From CAZHRJ01 sp964534765 (GTDB taxonomy: Bacteria > Lindowbacteria > 2-12-FULL-62-27): a stretch of DNA of 7,916 nucleotides. A model generated the notes under the pieces. It saw only the letters and a program-made list of their open reading frames with translations. It was not told the DNA's origin and searched no databases. The first letter of the stretch is position 1; each line of letters opens with the position of its first letter. Positions 1-5,779 of the stretch are shown here, piece after piece. The stretch covers positions 1 to 7,916 of the forward strand of contig CAZHRJ010000135.1 of NCBI GenBank assembly GCA_964534765.1, in the 5' to 3' direction. Made by a program: the position numbers and the translations under genes.

Positions 1-267
1 ATATAGTCGCCCAGAGGCGATTTTGAGGGGCCAGGTTGCGATAACCTGTTGAACGTATTCCTCGAAGGAAATGGGGGCGAGGATGTAAGTGATTGAGAAA
101 ACTTCTACGTTTTCGATCGACCCCCCGATGCGAGTTTCAAAATTGCGGTGAGCGGCATCGATGGAATGTTGAAGGGGGATGGGCGTAAAGGCCGCCCGGG
201 CCGGACCGGCAACTAAAAGGACGAGAGCAACGACGAAGAGGGAACACGAACGTCTGGTCAATTGCAT
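1..267 (-). CDS. Exported protein of unknown function, N-terminal 89 residues (partial)
   Basis: An open frame runs from an ATG at 267 off the left edge without a stop. The first residues form a classic Sec signal peptide: a basic start (MQLTRRS), a hydrophobic core at about residues 9-20 (LFVVALVLLVAG) and a signal-peptidase I site after A-R-A at about residue 25. The mature protein therefore begins near AFTPIP and should be periplasmic or secreted. The visible mature part (to residue 89) has no motif I recognise. It is co-directional with the integrase gene, 55 bp downstream of that gene's stop. No Shine-Dalgarno sequence precedes the ATG. Possible promoter elements sit so close to it that the mRNA might be nearly leaderless. 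It may be host flanking DNA rather than part of the mobile element; this is inference. Confidence 0.6.
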   Translation of the reverse strand, partial: MQLTRRSCSLFVVALVLLVAGPARAAFTPIPLQHSIDAAHRNFETRIGGSIENVEVFSITYILAPISFEEYVQQVIATWPLKIASGRLY

Positions 268-275
268 CACTGTGG

Positions 276-304
276 ACGATAGCAAATTGGCCGATGTCCC
301 ACAA
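276..304 (-). promoter_or_regulatory. Possible promoter for the exported-protein gene
   Basis: On the minus strand TTGTGG (304-299) and TATCGT (281-276) are separated by 17 bp, a plausible but poor sigma-70 match (3/6 and 4/6). The -10 would lie only 8 bases before the ATG at 267, which would give an almost leaderless transcript. This fits the missing Shine-Dalgarno but may be chance. Confidence 0.2.
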
Positions 305-324
305 GAAAAACCGAGGGCGCGGTT
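303..324 (-). terminator. Weak intrinsic terminator after the integrase gene
   Basis: Reading the minus strand, the stem AACCG / CGGTT (324-320 and 313-309) with a six-base loop is followed by a T-rich tract (TTTTTCTT). The 5' arm overlaps the integrase stop codon. The stem is only five base pairs, so termination would be inefficient. It could separate the primase-integrase operon from the exported-protein gene. Confidence 0.35.
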
Positions 325-1300
325 AGAGGTAAGTTTCTTCTTCGGGGTTTGATTGAGCGGGCCGTCGATCGAGGGTGGCGGCGGGATGGGTGTTGTGATG
401 GATTTGTTTGAGTTTTTGGATGCTGACGCGTGTGTAGATTTCGGTGGAGGTAAGATCTTTGTGGCCGAGCATCATTTGAATGAAACGAATGTCGCCGCCG
501 TTGTTGTGCATGTGGGTGGCGCAGCTGTGCCGAAAGAGATGGCACGATCCGACCTTGCCGAGTTTGGCGCGAAGGATGTACCGGCGGACGAAGCCGGAGA
601 GTTGATTACGACTGAGCGGTCCGCCGCGCTGGCTCAAAAACAGTCGGCCCGTTTCAGGCGGGACGGCAAGGTGTGGGCGTGCCCGGGCCAGATACTGCCG
701 AATCCAAAAGAGGGCGCGCTCGCCGATGGGCGCCATCCGGTCCCTTCGGCCCTTGCCCAGCCGAATGACAACCACGCCGCGGTCAAATTCTACGTCGTAC
801 AGCATGAGGTTGATGAGTTCCGATCGGCGGATCGCCGTCGAGTAGAGCGTTTCGATAATCGCCCGATCCCGAAGACCGAAGGGCTTGCGAATATCGGGCA
901 GAGAGAGAACCTTTTCGACTTCCGCCGGCGTCAGGATCGCGCGGGGCAGCCGTTCCTCCTGTCGCGGCATTTCAATGTCGGCCGCCGGATTGGAGAGGAT
1001 GAGGTTGTTTCGGATCAGCCAGCGAAAAAAGCCGCGAAGCTCTTGCAGGCGGTGGGCCTGGGTAGTGGCCTGATAGGGCTTTCGGCTTCCGGTCAGGCCG
1101 TAGAACATATCGCGGCGGTATCGTTCGATGATCGGGCGGGTGACTTCCGAAGGCCGCGTGATCCCCCGTTCCATGCACCACTCGGCGAATTTTTTGAGAT
1201 TCCACGTTCTGGTATGCATGGAACTCTCCGCGAAATTTCGCACGCGAAGGTAGTCGATAAACTGCGGGATGCGTGTCTCGAAGGATTGCGGGTCGGTCAT
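323..1300 (-). CDS. Tyrosine-type site-specific recombinase / integrase
   Basis: This 325-residue protein has full XerC/XerD-like architecture. An N-terminal SAM-like core-binding domain spans about residues 8-105 and the catalytic domain about 120-305. All catalytic residues of the family can be seen: Arg158 (TAIRRSEL), Lys183 (LGKGRRDR), His254 and Arg257 (HLFRH), His280 (MLGH) and the nucleophile Tyr289 (EIYTR). The enzyme should cut and rejoin DNA at a pair of recombination sites through a 3'-phosphotyrosine intermediate. Its ATG lies one base after the stop of the primase gene (TGA-A-ATG), so translation is almost certainly coupled. This pairing favours an element integrase over a housekeeping Xer protein, which usually stands apart from such genes. 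No attachment site was identified. The last ~20 residues are a polar tail. The family call is secure, but the substrate is unknown. Confidence 0.93.
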   Translation of the reverse strand: MTDPQSFETRIPQFIDYLRVRNFAESSMHTRTWNLKKFAEWCMERGITRPSEVTRPIIERYRRDMFYGLTGSRKPYQATTQAHRLQELRGFFRWLIRNNLILSNPAADIEMPRQEERLPRAILTPAEVEKVLSLPDIRKPFGLRDRAIIETLYSTAIRRSELINLMLYDVEFDRGVVVIRLGKGRRDRMAPIGERALFWIRQYLARARPHLAVPPETGRLFLSQRGGPLSRNQLSGFVRRYILRAKLGKVGSCHLFRHSCATHMHNNGGDIRFIQMMLGHKDLTSTEIYTRVSIQKLKQIHHNTHPAATLDRRPAQSNPEEETYL

Positions 1301-1301
1301 T

Positions 1302-4300
1302 TCATTCTTTAGCCGCTAAAGGTTCCGGGTTGTCACTACGATTACGACGGGGCGGGTCGAGGTCACCCCGGATATGCGTTTTCGCCCGATTTTTGAGAAG
1401 CGTGTTTGAAGCGTTCGGAGTTGTTGAGGTTGCGGTGATTTCCCCGCCCTGACCACCCCCTGACTTGGGGCTGACCGGGGGCTGACCGGACCCTGACCGC
1501 GCGGCGTTTTGCCCTGACCGGCTGTCGTCGTGAGTGTGCGTGAGGGTCTCAACGTCAATCAGTCCCATGAGAAACGGTTTGCCGTCGTGTCCCTGGCCGT
1601 CGTAGAGCAGTTCATAGACAAAGGACTGGCCGTGTCCGTTTCGGTGCGCCGCCAGGTATTCGAGTTCTTCCAACCGGCGAAGATGGACCTTCAAGGCCGT
1701 GTCGCTCCATCCCGTATATTCGCGCGCAAGTCTGCGGCTAAAACGGATTTCGGACCGGGGCTTTTTTTCAGCCGTCACCAAGTCATCGAGGAGCATGAGG
1801 AGGCGACGGGTCTGCGGCGCCAGATCGTCGAGGGACCGCCCGAGGACTTCATGCGCCAGATGGTTGGCCGTGGCGATGTCCTCCGGCGTGGATTCGATAT
1901 ACGAAACGGTCTGTCCCTGGACTTCGACGTGCCGGACGGGCCGTTGATACTGATGCAGGAGCGTGACGGCGCGGATCAGGGTCAAATATTTCATGTGGTC
2001 GCGGCGCAGACGGATGCGCGTGTCCAGAAAGGTGAGGCGGCGGGCGTAGGGGTTGACCACCGAGAGAGGCTTGAGCATCCGCTGGGCGTTTTGGTGGCGT
2101 CGAAGAATCTCCGAGCGTTCGCGACGGTGGAGCAGGCCGTCGAGGGTTTGGCTTTCGCGCTGGATATCGTGGATTCGCCGGGTCTGTTCGCGGTCCTCGT
2201 CCACGGTCAGGACCAGGGCGCGGTTCAAAACCTCCTCGTCAATTTCGACGTTGGTGGTGGTGATGAAGACCGCCGCCGGGCCTTCGACGTGGTACTCCTG
2301 CGTGACGAGCTTTCCGGTCTTGGGGTCTTTGCCGGTGGCCGCGATGGTCAAGCGGCCCTCGCTTTGCAGGAGTTTGAGCGCGTAGCCGGCGCGTTCGGCG
2401 CCCTTCTCTTCCGCAATCGCGATGATTTTTTGCTTGAGGTTAGTTTCGCTCATGTAAAAGAGGGCCTGTCCGGTGACGGCGGTGTACTTGACGTAATCCT
2501 CCTGCGGAACGAGGGAGAGGACCGCATCCATGAGCGTCGATTTTCCGGCGGCGGTGGAGGACTGAATGATGAGCGACAGGGGCGGATCGAGTTTCCGGCT
2601 GATCGACGCGAGATAGCCGACCAGGACGTTGGTTTCCTCGCCGACGTATCCGACAGCTGCAAAGTCGACGGCGATCCGGGAGAGCAGATCCGGGCGGCTT
2701 AAAAACTCAATCGCGTCGGACTGTTCCTCCGCCGAAAGGTGAGGGCTCGGGTCTTTGGGCTCCATTCTCTTTCGGATCATGGCGTCCTGAATTTCCTCCA
2801 CGCGCCGGAGAACGTGTCCCAGGTCGGATTTGATTGTTTCCTCCCGCGCGTTCAGTTCCCGCGCCGCCACGCGGATGAACATTTCACGAAATCGGGCGAT
2901 GTGCAGGTCGAAGGTATCGAGATGGTAGCGCTCGCCGCGGCGGACGCGGACGTTCACGCGCAGTTGGAGCAAGGTCAAATTCTGTTCGATCCCGCGCACG
3001 CGCCACGCACGATCGTCAAAGGTCAGCTCCGCCTCTTTGTCCGACGCCGCCGGCAGCTCTTGGGCGGCTGCCGGCGTCTGCGGGATTGTGGTTTCCTCAA
3101 ATTCGATCAACGGATCCGGCAACGCGGGTTCAGCTTCAGCTAAAGGAATGGAGTTGCTCGTCTCCCGAATTTCTTTAGCTGCCGCCTGCGCGGAATCGGC
3201 GGCGGCTTGCGTCTGCGGCGGCGAGCCGATGCCGGGCCGGGCGCCCTTGCCCAGCCACATGGCGCCGCGAAGGAGTACGCCGAGCGCGTCGGCCGGATCG
3301 GCGACGGAACGGGCGAAGTCGTTGGCGTCGATGTCCAGCGGGAACTCCACGCGAAAGACTTCAAATCCCTGTTCGATGAGTTTGGGCGCCAGTTTCGCCG
3401 CCGCGCGGTCGCCCGCCTCGTCGCGGTCGTAGGCGATGAGCACTTTTCGAAGGTTGTATTTCTTGAACGCGGCGAGATGGTCCGGTGTGAAGCCTTCGAC
3501 ACCGTAGCTGGACGTGACGTTCTTGTATCCGGCGCACCAGAACGTCAGCGCGTCGATCAGGGCCTCGCACAGGATCACATCGGGTGAGGCGGCTAAAGAA
3601 GAAATGTTCCAGACGCCTTTGTGCGGGCCGGGCAGATAGAGGTGATAAGCCGTTCCGTCGCGCAGATCGTCCCGAATTTTGCGGCCGTACATTTCCGTCA
3701 CGTTCCCGTTTTCGTCCATCACCGGAATAACGACGCTGCCGTTAAAATGTTCGTGGCCGCTTGTTCGATACACTCCCATTTTGTTGAGCCTCCGGCGAAC
3801 CTCGCCGAGATTTCTTCTGTTTGAAAACGGAAGGCGATAGCCGAGCGTCCGGTTGCCGTAGCCGAGTTTGAAGTGGTCGAGGGCGCCGGCGTGTCCGATC
3901 TTTCGCCTTTCGAGGTAGGCCAGTGCCTCCGGCGATTCTTTCAGGGTCTGGTGATAGAAGTCCGCGACGCGGTTGAGCAGGTTCTGATCATCGGCCGTAG
4001 AATCGAAGGGCGACGGAATCTTTTTGACGGTGGTTTGCGCCGAGGTTGTTGAGACGGCGCCGACGGCGATGTCCTGCCGGCGCAGAAGCTCGATCGCGTG
4101 TCGAAAGGACACGCCCTCCGCCTTCATCACCCACGTGATCACGTCGCCTCCGGCCTGGCAGGCGCCGAGACAATGCCAGAGATTCTTGTCCGGTGTGATG
4201 ACCAGCGACGGGTTGGTGTCGTTGTGGAACGGACAGAGGCCGATCAGGTCCTTGCCGTGCGGCTTGAGTTCAACGCCGCGACGCCGCGCCAGGTCGGCGA

Positions 4301-4361
4301 CACTCACGTCGCGTTTGATCTGGTCGAGTTCGGCTTGCGTGACGCGTTGGAGTTTTTTCAT
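1302..4361 (-). CDS. Fused DnaG-type primase and P-loop ATPase (putative primase-helicase)
   Basis: The 1019-residue protein has several modules. A CHC2-type zinc ribbon at about residues 15-95 carries Cys43 and His46 (CPFH) with Cys64 and Cys68. A DnaG-like catalytic core with a TOPRIM domain follows at about 165-355; its Glu266 (LCEALIDAL) and Asp312/Asp314 (YDRDEAGD) are the expected metal ligands. An Ala/Pro/Glu-rich linker runs from about 378 to 445. The ATPase module at about 560-735 has a Walker A variant with Ser in place of the first Gly (SSTAAGKST, Lys607), a Walker B-like IIAIAEE, a sensor-like FITTTN and a possible Arg finger near 714. A winged-helix-like segment lies at about 850-920 and a low-complexity Ser/Gly/Pro tail at about 941-1019. 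It probably primes, and perhaps unwinds, the element's own DNA; the helicase role is inference. The start is set by an AGGGGGG Shine-Dalgarno just upstream. It is divergent from the regulator and coupled to the integrase. Confidence 0.88.
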   Translation of the reverse strand: MKKLQRVTQAELDQIKRDVSVADLARRRGVELKPHGKDLIGLCPFHNDTNPSLVITPDKNLWHCLGACQAGGDVITWVMKAEGVSFRHAIELLRRQDIAVGAVSTTSAQTTVKKIPSPFDSTADDQNLLNRVADFYHQTLKESPEALAYLERRKIGHAGALDHFKLGYGNRTLGYRLPFSNRRNLGEVRRRLNKMGVYRTSGHEHFNGSVVIPVMDENGNVTEMYGRKIRDDLRDGTAYHLYLPGPHKGVWNISSLAASPDVILCEALIDALTFWCAGYKNVTSSYGVEGFTPDHLAAFKKYNLRKVLIAYDRDEAGDRAAAKLAPKLIEQGFEVFRVEFPLDIDANDFARSVADPADALGVLLRGAMWLGKGARPGIGSPPQTQAAADSAQAAAKEIRETSNSIPLAEAEPALPDPLIEFEETTIPQTPAAAQELPAASDKEAELTFDDRAWRVRGIEQNLTLLQLRVNVRVRRGERYHLDTFDLHIARFREMFIRVAARELNAREETIKSDLGHVLRRVEEIQDAMIRKRMEPKDPSPHLSAEEQSDAIEFLSRPDLLSRIAVDFAAVGYVGEETNVLVGYLASISRKLDPPLSLIIQSSTAAGKSTLMDAVLSLVPQEDYVKYTAVTGQALFYMSETNLKQKIIAIAEEKGAERAGYALKLLQSEGRLTIAATGKDPKTGKLVTQEYHVEGPAAVFITTTNVEIDEEVLNRALVLTVDEDREQTRRIHDIQRESQTLDGLLHRRERSEILRRHQNAQRMLKPLSVVNPYARRLTFLDTRIRLRRDHMKYLTLIRAVTLLHQYQRPVRHVEVQGQTVSYIESTPEDIATANHLAHEVLGRSLDDLAPQTRRLLMLLDDLVTAEKKPRSEIRFSRRLAREYTGWSDTALKVHLRRLEELEYLAAHRNGHGQSFVYELLYDGQGHDGKPFLMGLIDVETLTHTHDDSRSGQNAARSGSGQPPVSPKSGGGQGGEITATSTTPNASNTLLKNRAKTHIRGDLDPPRRNRSDNPEPLAAKE
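1448..1523. repeat. Tandem 11-bp repeats (CTGAC array) inside the primase gene
   Basis: Five 11-bp units lie head to tail from 1448 to 1502 (CCTGACCACCC, CCTGACTTGGG, GCTGACCGGGG, GCTGACCGGAC, CCTGACCGCGC). A sixth unit (CCTGACCGGCT) follows after a ten-base gap at 1513-1523. CTGAC is invariant and begins at 1449, 1460, 1471, 1482, 1493 and 1514. The consensus is about SCTGACCGGGG. The array encodes the low-complexity tail of the primase but, being 11 bp, it rotates through all three reading frames. The protein therefore shows SG, GQ and VS by turns and no peptide repeat. The spacing is close to one helical turn, as in iterons bound by replication proteins. The iteron role is inference. Confidence 0.8.
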
Positions 4362-4383
4362 CGTTCCCCCCTCTCACTCGATC

Positions 4384-4405
4384 CGGCCCGAAACGGGCCG
4401 TTTTT
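4384..4405 (+). terminator. Intrinsic terminator, plus strand, in the primase leader
   Basis: A perfect seven-pair GC stem, CGGCCCG (4384-4390) and CGGGCCG (4394-4400), with an AAA loop is followed directly by TTTTT. It would stop transcripts running rightward out of the primase region before they reach the regulator gene. Read leftward, it is a stable hairpin in the primase 5' leader, ~20 bases above the start codon, with no T-tract. There it might affect mRNA stability or ribosome access. Confidence 0.6.
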
Positions 4406-4443
4406 GAAATCGTGTCAAGCCCTCGCCGCCAAAATTTTAGAGG

Positions 4444-4480
4444 TTAGCATAGGCGGCTAAATATTGTGCTTGCATTTAGC
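4444..4480. promoter_or_regulatory. Probable operator: three TTAGC half-sites in alternating orientation
   Basis: TTAGC at 4444-4448, GCTAAAT at 4456-4462 and ATTTAGC at 4474-4480 form two overlapping dyads. The first is TTAGC-N7-GCTAA and the second GCTAAAT-N11-ATTTAGC. They lie in AT-rich DNA between the divergent primase and regulator genes, as expected for a Cro/C1-type dimer. A leftward -10-like TATGCT (4451-4446) overlaps the first half-site, and the rightward -35 candidate overlaps the third. One repressor could thus control both directions. The pattern is visible in the sequence; the binding protein is inferred. Confidence 0.5.
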
Positions 4481-4497
4481 AGTCTTTCTGGTACATT
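4470..4497 (+). promoter_or_regulatory. Possible promoter of the regulator gene
   Basis: TTGCAT (4470-4475) and TACATT (4492-4497) are separated by 16 bp and resemble sigma-70 boxes (4/6 each). The -35 overlaps the half-site at 4474-4480, consistent with autorepression. Transcription would start about 40 bases before the ATG at 4549. Confidence 0.35.
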
Positions 4498-4548
4498 GTC
4501 AAGCGTTATTTTGGAGAAAGACCAATCGCAACTAAAGGAGGGAATACA

Positions 4549-4983
4549 ATGGACGTGGAAATTTCAGACAAAGGAGTGTTGTCTATGCCACGCCCAAGAA
4601 CCAGACGGACGCCGAGACCGATGAAGGATGCATTTGAAGTTGCGGAGCGCATAAAACAAATTCGGAGCCGTCGCGGGCTCTCGCAGGTCGAGTTGGGAGA
4701 GCGGGTCGGTTTGTCTCAACGGTCCATCAGTAGCTATGAATGCGGGTTTTGTCGTGTTCCGACGACGATCCTTTTGAAAATCGCCGAAGTTCTCAAAGTT
4801 TCGCTCAAGGCATTTTCTCCGAACGGTGAGACGGAGACACCGGTCAAAGAGCCGCCGCTGAGACGCCGTATTTTACGGCGTTTGAAATTGATCGAATCTC
4901 TACCGAGACGCGACCAGCAGGTCGTCTTACGTTTAATCGACAACACGATTACCGCTGCCGGCAATGGTCGACGCGCCGCCTGA
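4549..4983 (+). CDS. XRE / Cro-C1-type helix-turn-helix transcriptional regulator
   Basis: The 144-residue protein has a lambda-repressor-like HTH domain at about residues 33-88. The two HTH helices lie around residues 44-66 (LSQVELGERVGLSQRSISSY), the typical Q-x-x-L-x-x-x-x-G-x-S pattern. A basic N-terminal extension (PRPRTRRTPRPMK) precedes it. The C-terminal helix at about 105-135 (RLKLIESLPRRDQQVVLRLI) is common in small XRE proteins and probably dimerises. No peptidase or ligand domain is present, so it is not a self-cleaving LexA/CI type. The ATG at 4549 has a strong AAAGGAGGG six bases upstream. A second in-frame ATG at 4585 (residue 13) also has AAAGGAG eight bases upstream, so a shorter form is possible. 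It is divergent from the primase-integrase operon and probably represses it and itself (inference). Confidence 0.9.
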   Translation: MDVEISDKGVLSMPRPRTRRTPRPMKDAFEVAERIKQIRSRRGLSQVELGERVGLSQRSISSYECGFCRVPTTILLKIAEVLKVSLKAFSPNGETETPVKEPPLRRRILRRLKLIESLPRRDQQVVLRLIDNTITAAGNGRRAA

Positions 4984-5182
4984 CATGGCCGATTTTGAAG
5001 TTGACGATGACACGCTTAAACAATCCAACAGAGAAATTGAAGGACAAGTGATTCTTGGCGACAAGGTGAAATTTTCCGACGCATCCCTCGAAGACACCGA
5101 GACGGGTAAAAAAATAAAAAAAATCGCCGCCGAATATAGCAAGGAAGTCGATACCGGCCTTTTCCCGATCAATCCCAGCTAA
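4964..5182 (+). CDS. Small acidic protein of unknown function, overlapping the regulator
   Basis: This 72-residue frame starts within the last codons of the regulator, overlapping it by 20 bp. An alternative in-frame ATG at 4985 begins one base after the regulator stop (TGA-C-ATG) and would give 65 residues; that start is the better candidate for coupled translation. Neither start has a clear Shine-Dalgarno. The protein is acidic at the N terminus (DFEVDDDTLKQ), mixed-charge in the middle (TGKKIKKIAAEYSKE) and has no membrane segment or signal peptide. I recognise no family. Its position suggests co-expression with the regulator, perhaps as an accessory or anti-repressor, but that is a guess. 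It could also be a non-coding frame. Confidence 0.45.
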   Translation: MVDAPPDMADFEVDDDTLKQSNREIEGQVILGDKVKFSDASLEDTETGKKIKKIAAEYSKEVDTGLFPINPS

Positions 5183-5203
5183 AAGAAAAACAGAGAAGTC
5201 GTC

Positions 5204-5355
5204 GAGCCGCCGCACGGGGTTGCCGATGAAGCCGTACGCATAATGCGCATTATGCGTACGGTCGCCGGTGATTCCCGACGCGCGTGGGATGGGGCGCGGG
5301 TGCGGGAAACGGGGTTTCCCGGCGCGCGGCAAGGGTCGGACACCTGATCCGGGCC
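5204..5355 (+). repeat. 152-bp structured repeat element, copy A
   Basis: In order the copy carries GAGCCGCCGC, a perfect 30-bp palindrome (5232-5261), TCGCCGG, a hairpin CGGGAAAC-GGG-GTTTCCCG (5303-5321), GCGGC and finally TCGGACACCTGATCCGGGCC. Copy B at 5780-5931 has the same modules in the same order on the other strand and the same total length. Over the last ~56 bases the two copies differ at only a few positions plus one indel. The spacing between palindrome centre and hairpin centre is about 65 bp here and 63 bp in copy B. No flanking target-site duplication was seen. Confidence 0.75.
5232..5261. repeat. Perfect 30-bp palindrome (in copy A)
   Basis: The left half is CCGTACGCATAATGC and the right half is its exact reverse complement, with no spacer. 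The centre lies between 5246 and 5247. A spacerless perfect palindrome this long would extrude as a cruciform or bind a symmetric protein. It is not followed by a T-tract, so it is not an intrinsic terminator. Confidence 0.9.
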
Positions 5356-5523
5356 GCGCTCACCCGCGCCAAAACCGGCCCCGCCCGGAGCAGTCTTCCC
5401 AAGTACGAGCGCCCGCCCCGAAATCAGAAACGCAGATAAAAAAGCAAGCCAGACCGGATCACGCGCACCGGATCGACGCCGGCGTGGACACTTCGCGGGC
5501 GTTTCGTTCCCTGCCGGCAAGAA

Positions 5524-5571
5524 AAAAATTTCAACCGGCCTCCCCTTCGATTGAGGACGGTTGAAATTTTT
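5524..5571. repeat. Inverted repeat with A/T-rich ends; possible bidirectional terminator
   Basis: The perfect 14-bp arms AAAAATTTCAACCG (5524-5537) and its complement (5558-5571) enclose a 20-base loop. The loop itself contains a small CCTC/GAGG stem. On each strand the hairpin ends in a run of T, as expected of a bidirectional Rho-independent terminator. The arms also recall the TTTCAAC...GTTGAAA ends of some CRISPR repeats, but only a single copy exists here. A terminator or structured-RNA role is the more modest reading. Confidence 0.6.
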
Positions 5572-5597
5572 CCGTGGTTTTTATAGGCGTGATTGCG

Positions 5598-5638
5598 GCA
5601 AACGGCGCGACGGAGCGCAGCGACGGCGCGCCGTTTGC
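5598..5638. repeat. Stem-loop, 12-bp perfect arms
   Basis: GCAAACGGCGCG (5598-5609) pairs perfectly with CGCGCCGTTTGC (5627-5638) around a 17-base loop containing GGAGCGCAGCGACGG. There is no T-tract after it. GC-rich dyads with such loops are common among dispersed extragenic repeats. Confidence 0.75.
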
Positions 5639-5682
5639 TCCTCGCGCGCGGCCGGCATGGGCGCGCGGCCCAGTTTTTCTCC

Positions 5683-5705
5683 GCGCGGGACACGATGTCC
5701 CGCGC
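5683..5705. repeat. Tight hairpin, 10-bp perfect arms
   Basis: GCGCGGGACA (5683-5692) and TGTCCCGCGC (5696-5705) are separated by CGA. The design (CGGGA arm, three-base loop) resembles the CGGGAAAC hairpins of copies A and B, suggesting a related or diverged third unit. A TTTTT run lies on its 5' side, so it is not a plus-strand terminator. Confidence 0.75.
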
Positions 5706-5763
5706 CCAGCTTCAAGCCAGGGATGGCCGGGCGGCCACCACGTGGCCGCACCCTACAGCTGGG
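5705..5763. repeat. Nested inverted repeats
   Basis: An outer pair CCCAGCT / AGCTGGG (5705-5711 and 5757-5763) encloses an inner hairpin GCGGCCAC-CAC-GTGGCCGC (5731-5749). The outer pair begins at the last base of the preceding hairpin. The structure is perfect within each arm, but the outer stem closes a large interior, so it may be coincidental. Confidence 0.5.
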
Positions 5764-5779
5764 TGTCGGCGTGAGGGCG

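Noticed and set aside
353..1312. 319-residue open frame on the plus strand opposite the integrase
   Set aside because: It lies antisense to a gene with all catalytic residues intact; the product matches no family and has no ribosome binding site.
1308..1320. Short dyad TTTAGC-C-GCTAAA at the end of the primase gene as another operator
   Set aside because: It lies in coding sequence, and similar TTTAGC words recur in the primase gene as ordinary codons; no promoter is nearby.
1530..2702. 390-residue open frame on the plus strand opposite the primase
   Set aside because: It is an antisense shadow caused by codon bias of the GC-rich primase gene; no recognisable domain.
4413..4418. TTGACA on the minus strand as the -35 of the primase promoter
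   Set aside because: The hexamer is perfect, but no acceptable -10 follows at 15-19 bp; the region there is the GC-rich hairpin.
5232..5261. Palindrome as an intrinsic terminator for the regulator operon
   Set aside because: No T-tract on either side, and an AT-rich centre without a loop.
5524..5571. CRISPR array
   Set aside because: Only one repeat-like dyad is present, with no second copy, spacer or cas gene in the window.
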